A DNA stretch of 64,000 nt from Litoditis marina (lineage: Eukaryota; Nematoda; Chromadorea; Rhabditida; Rhabditidae). The translations under genes were made by a program, and so were the position numbers. Below are positions 61,100-64,000 of the stretch, in pieces. Under the pieces are notes generated by a model that did not search any database, was not told the origin of the DNA, and worked only from the letters and a program-made list of their open reading frames with translations. The stretch is from the NCBI GenBank assembly GCA_964036275.1, contig OZ038438.1, positions 14,367,720 to 14,431,719 of the forward strand. Direction: 5' to 3'. The number at the start of each line of letters is the position of its first letter. The first letter of the stretch is position 1.

Positions 61100-61395
61100 T
61101 AGGGTTGTTAAAAACAAAACTCGAACTCGAAAAACTCGAAAATTCGAGTTTCGAGTTCAACTCGAAACTCGAATTACTCGAAAATTTCAGAACTCGAAAA
61201 ACTCGAAACTCGAAAAACTCGAATTTTCGAGAACTCGAAAAACTCGAAACTCGAAAAACTCAAAATTTCGAAAACTCGAAATACTCGAAACTCGAAATTT
61301 CGAAACTCGAAAAACTCGAAATTTCGAAAACTCAAAATGCTCGAAACTCGAAAAACTCGAAACTCGAAATTTTCAACTCTCGATTAACAACCCTA
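61100..61395. mobile_element. hAT-like CTCGAAA miniature element, second full copy
   Basis: TAGGGTTGTTAA at the left and TTAACAACCCTA at the right, as in the 44308 copy, with an interior of AACTCGAAA repeats throughout. No target duplication is visible, perhaps because the left flank is itself a repeat. Confidence 0.8.
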
Positions 61396-62609
61396 GGAAA
61401 CTCATTATTAATGTTGTTGCAAAGTTGTTCCTGAAAAATGATTGAATGATTGAGTTATCGTCAGTAAAGGAATGAAAAATACTATACAAACAACGGCTGA
61501 TCTCAGTGCATGTGTCGCGGTTGTCGAACTTTACCAGAATTTCGAGTTTGGTGGAGAAAACGGTAAAAACAGCGTTTTTTTCTAAACTATATATATGTAG
61601 GTTCAATGGATATCTCAAACACATTCGATGTAAACTGTACACATGACATTGACAGTTTTTGATTGTTTCGCAATGCAAGCCAGCTGGGAATAAATACAAC
61701 TACATCATTTATATATGTCGTGGATATCTCAATTTCCGATGTCTTCAACTCCAAATAAACGAAGAGGTTTGGATTAAGACGTGACCTAGAAGAACAAAAA
61801 CTTTGAAGACTTCGAGCCCGCTTTTTGTTTTGTTAGCTCATTATTTACAGATACTTGTCAAACTGTGTTCGGGTATGGTTGTCATGTTTTCTCGGTTTGT
61901 TAGCACAAGCTGGATCGAGTTCTTATCTGTTAGGGTGCTCAACTGGTGTGGTTTGTCACAAAACCACCGAAGGGTTGTATCCGGCAGAGATCAAATTTTC
62001 AGAAAGAACGATGGAAAGCCAAGACGCAATTTCGTTGAAGCTGTGATTGACAGCACTTTGATATTTAACAACATGCATGGTGGCATCACAGGATCTGGTC
62101 AACCACAGCAAAAAGGATAGCGTGTAGTTGGAAATACACTGACAACTTGTGCCACAGACCCACAGCTAGCTGTCATTCAAAAAGCGGTGGCTATCTAGCT
62201 ACTTACGAACTGCCCGAGAAGATCTGAGCGCAATGGCTCACAAACTGTTCGGAGAGAACAACTTTCACAAATATAGACCAATATAGTCGTCAAAAGTTTC
62301 GAACATCGATAAACTGGATTTCTGGAAAATTGTTAGTTTCCGAGTTGGAGTTCAAACTTAGACCAGTACCGTTGGATCGAATTGGCAGCGTAAACAAAAT
62401 ACATGAAAAAAGACAAGAATTGTAAAACTTCATTATAATTCAGACGTTGTAAGATGTATATTGCAATCTCATGAGCATGTTTTGGGGACTATGACTTGTA
62501 CCTAGCTAGACTATGAACCGGCGGAACTACTACCGGAGTAGTATAAACAGCGGGTCCCAGCCCAAAGAGTAACAAATCGTAGACACATATAATACATAGA
62601 GAAAAGCGC

Positions 62610-63997
<1,388 letters not shown>

Positions 63998-64000
63998 TTA

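Larger units (their letters stand above)
59656..62609. other. Repeat-rich intergenic region
   Basis: 3 kb between the TMEM87 start and the actin stop, dominated by the palindromic families listed below. A 60-codon frame at 61857-62046 begins with a hydrophobic stretch but has no supporting exons. Confidence 0.6.

Noticed and set aside
61857..62046. Frame with a hydrophobic start resembling a small secreted protein
   Set aside because: Lies in a repeat-rich gap, no confirmed ATG or partner exons, no family features.

Overview
This window is a stretch of nematode nuclear DNA. Four lines of evidence support that: a complete transthyretin-like (TTL) gene, a family largely confined to nematodes; many short-to-medium introns whose 3' ends usually read TTTCAG or TTTTCAG; acceptor-like CAG/TAG sequences only 1 to 40 bases before most start codons, as expected for spliced-leader trans-splicing; and animal gene families throughout (nuclear receptor, actin, two-pore K+ channel). 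The species cannot be read from the sequence; a rhabditid-type nematode is a reasonable guess. There is no operon with tight spacing.

Layout, left to right. 76-958 (+): C-terminal end of a nuclear hormone receptor. 1970-3809 (-): TTL secreted protein. 4947-11784 (+): complete hormone-sensitive lipase (hosl-1 type), 19 exons. 12640-18365 (-): SLC46-like major-facilitator transporter, 13 exons. 19453-22525 (-): four-TM claudin-superfamily protein. 22526-27888: non-coding gap between two divergent genes. 27889-32991 (+): TWK two-pore potassium channel, 14 exons. 33305-33843 (-): a small two-exon gene I do not recognise. 34053-41954 (+): acyl-CoA synthetase/4CL-like adenylating enzyme, 19 exons with a repeat-filled 2.2 kb intron. 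43094-47158 (+): probable FLYWCH-like zinc-finger protein. 48973-52615 (-): tubulin cofactor E-like protein (TBCEL/coel-1 type). 53832-59655 (-): TMEM87-family Golgi seven-TM protein, 17 exons. 59656-62609: repeat-rich gap. 62610-63943 (-): actin, last four exons in the window, running off the right edge.

The exon models were built by hand by matching splice sites, reading phase and family motifs; in every complete model the exon lengths add up to a whole number of codons. The genes look like ordinary single-copy housekeeping, metabolic and membrane functions without an obvious shared pathway; lipase and acyl-CoA synthetase both belong to lipid metabolism but are 22 kb apart.

The unusual content is in introns and gaps. 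There is a hAT-like miniature element with 12-bp inverted ends, a perfect 8-bp target duplication and an interior made of a CTCGAAA minisatellite (three copies); a second miniature element with TTAAAGGGACCGT ends; a palindromic element in the synthetase gene; a family of GAACCGG palindromes; three tRNA-like sequences; a 3 x 104 bp tandem array; and a dispersed TGTAGTTTGAT motif found exactly at least nine times.
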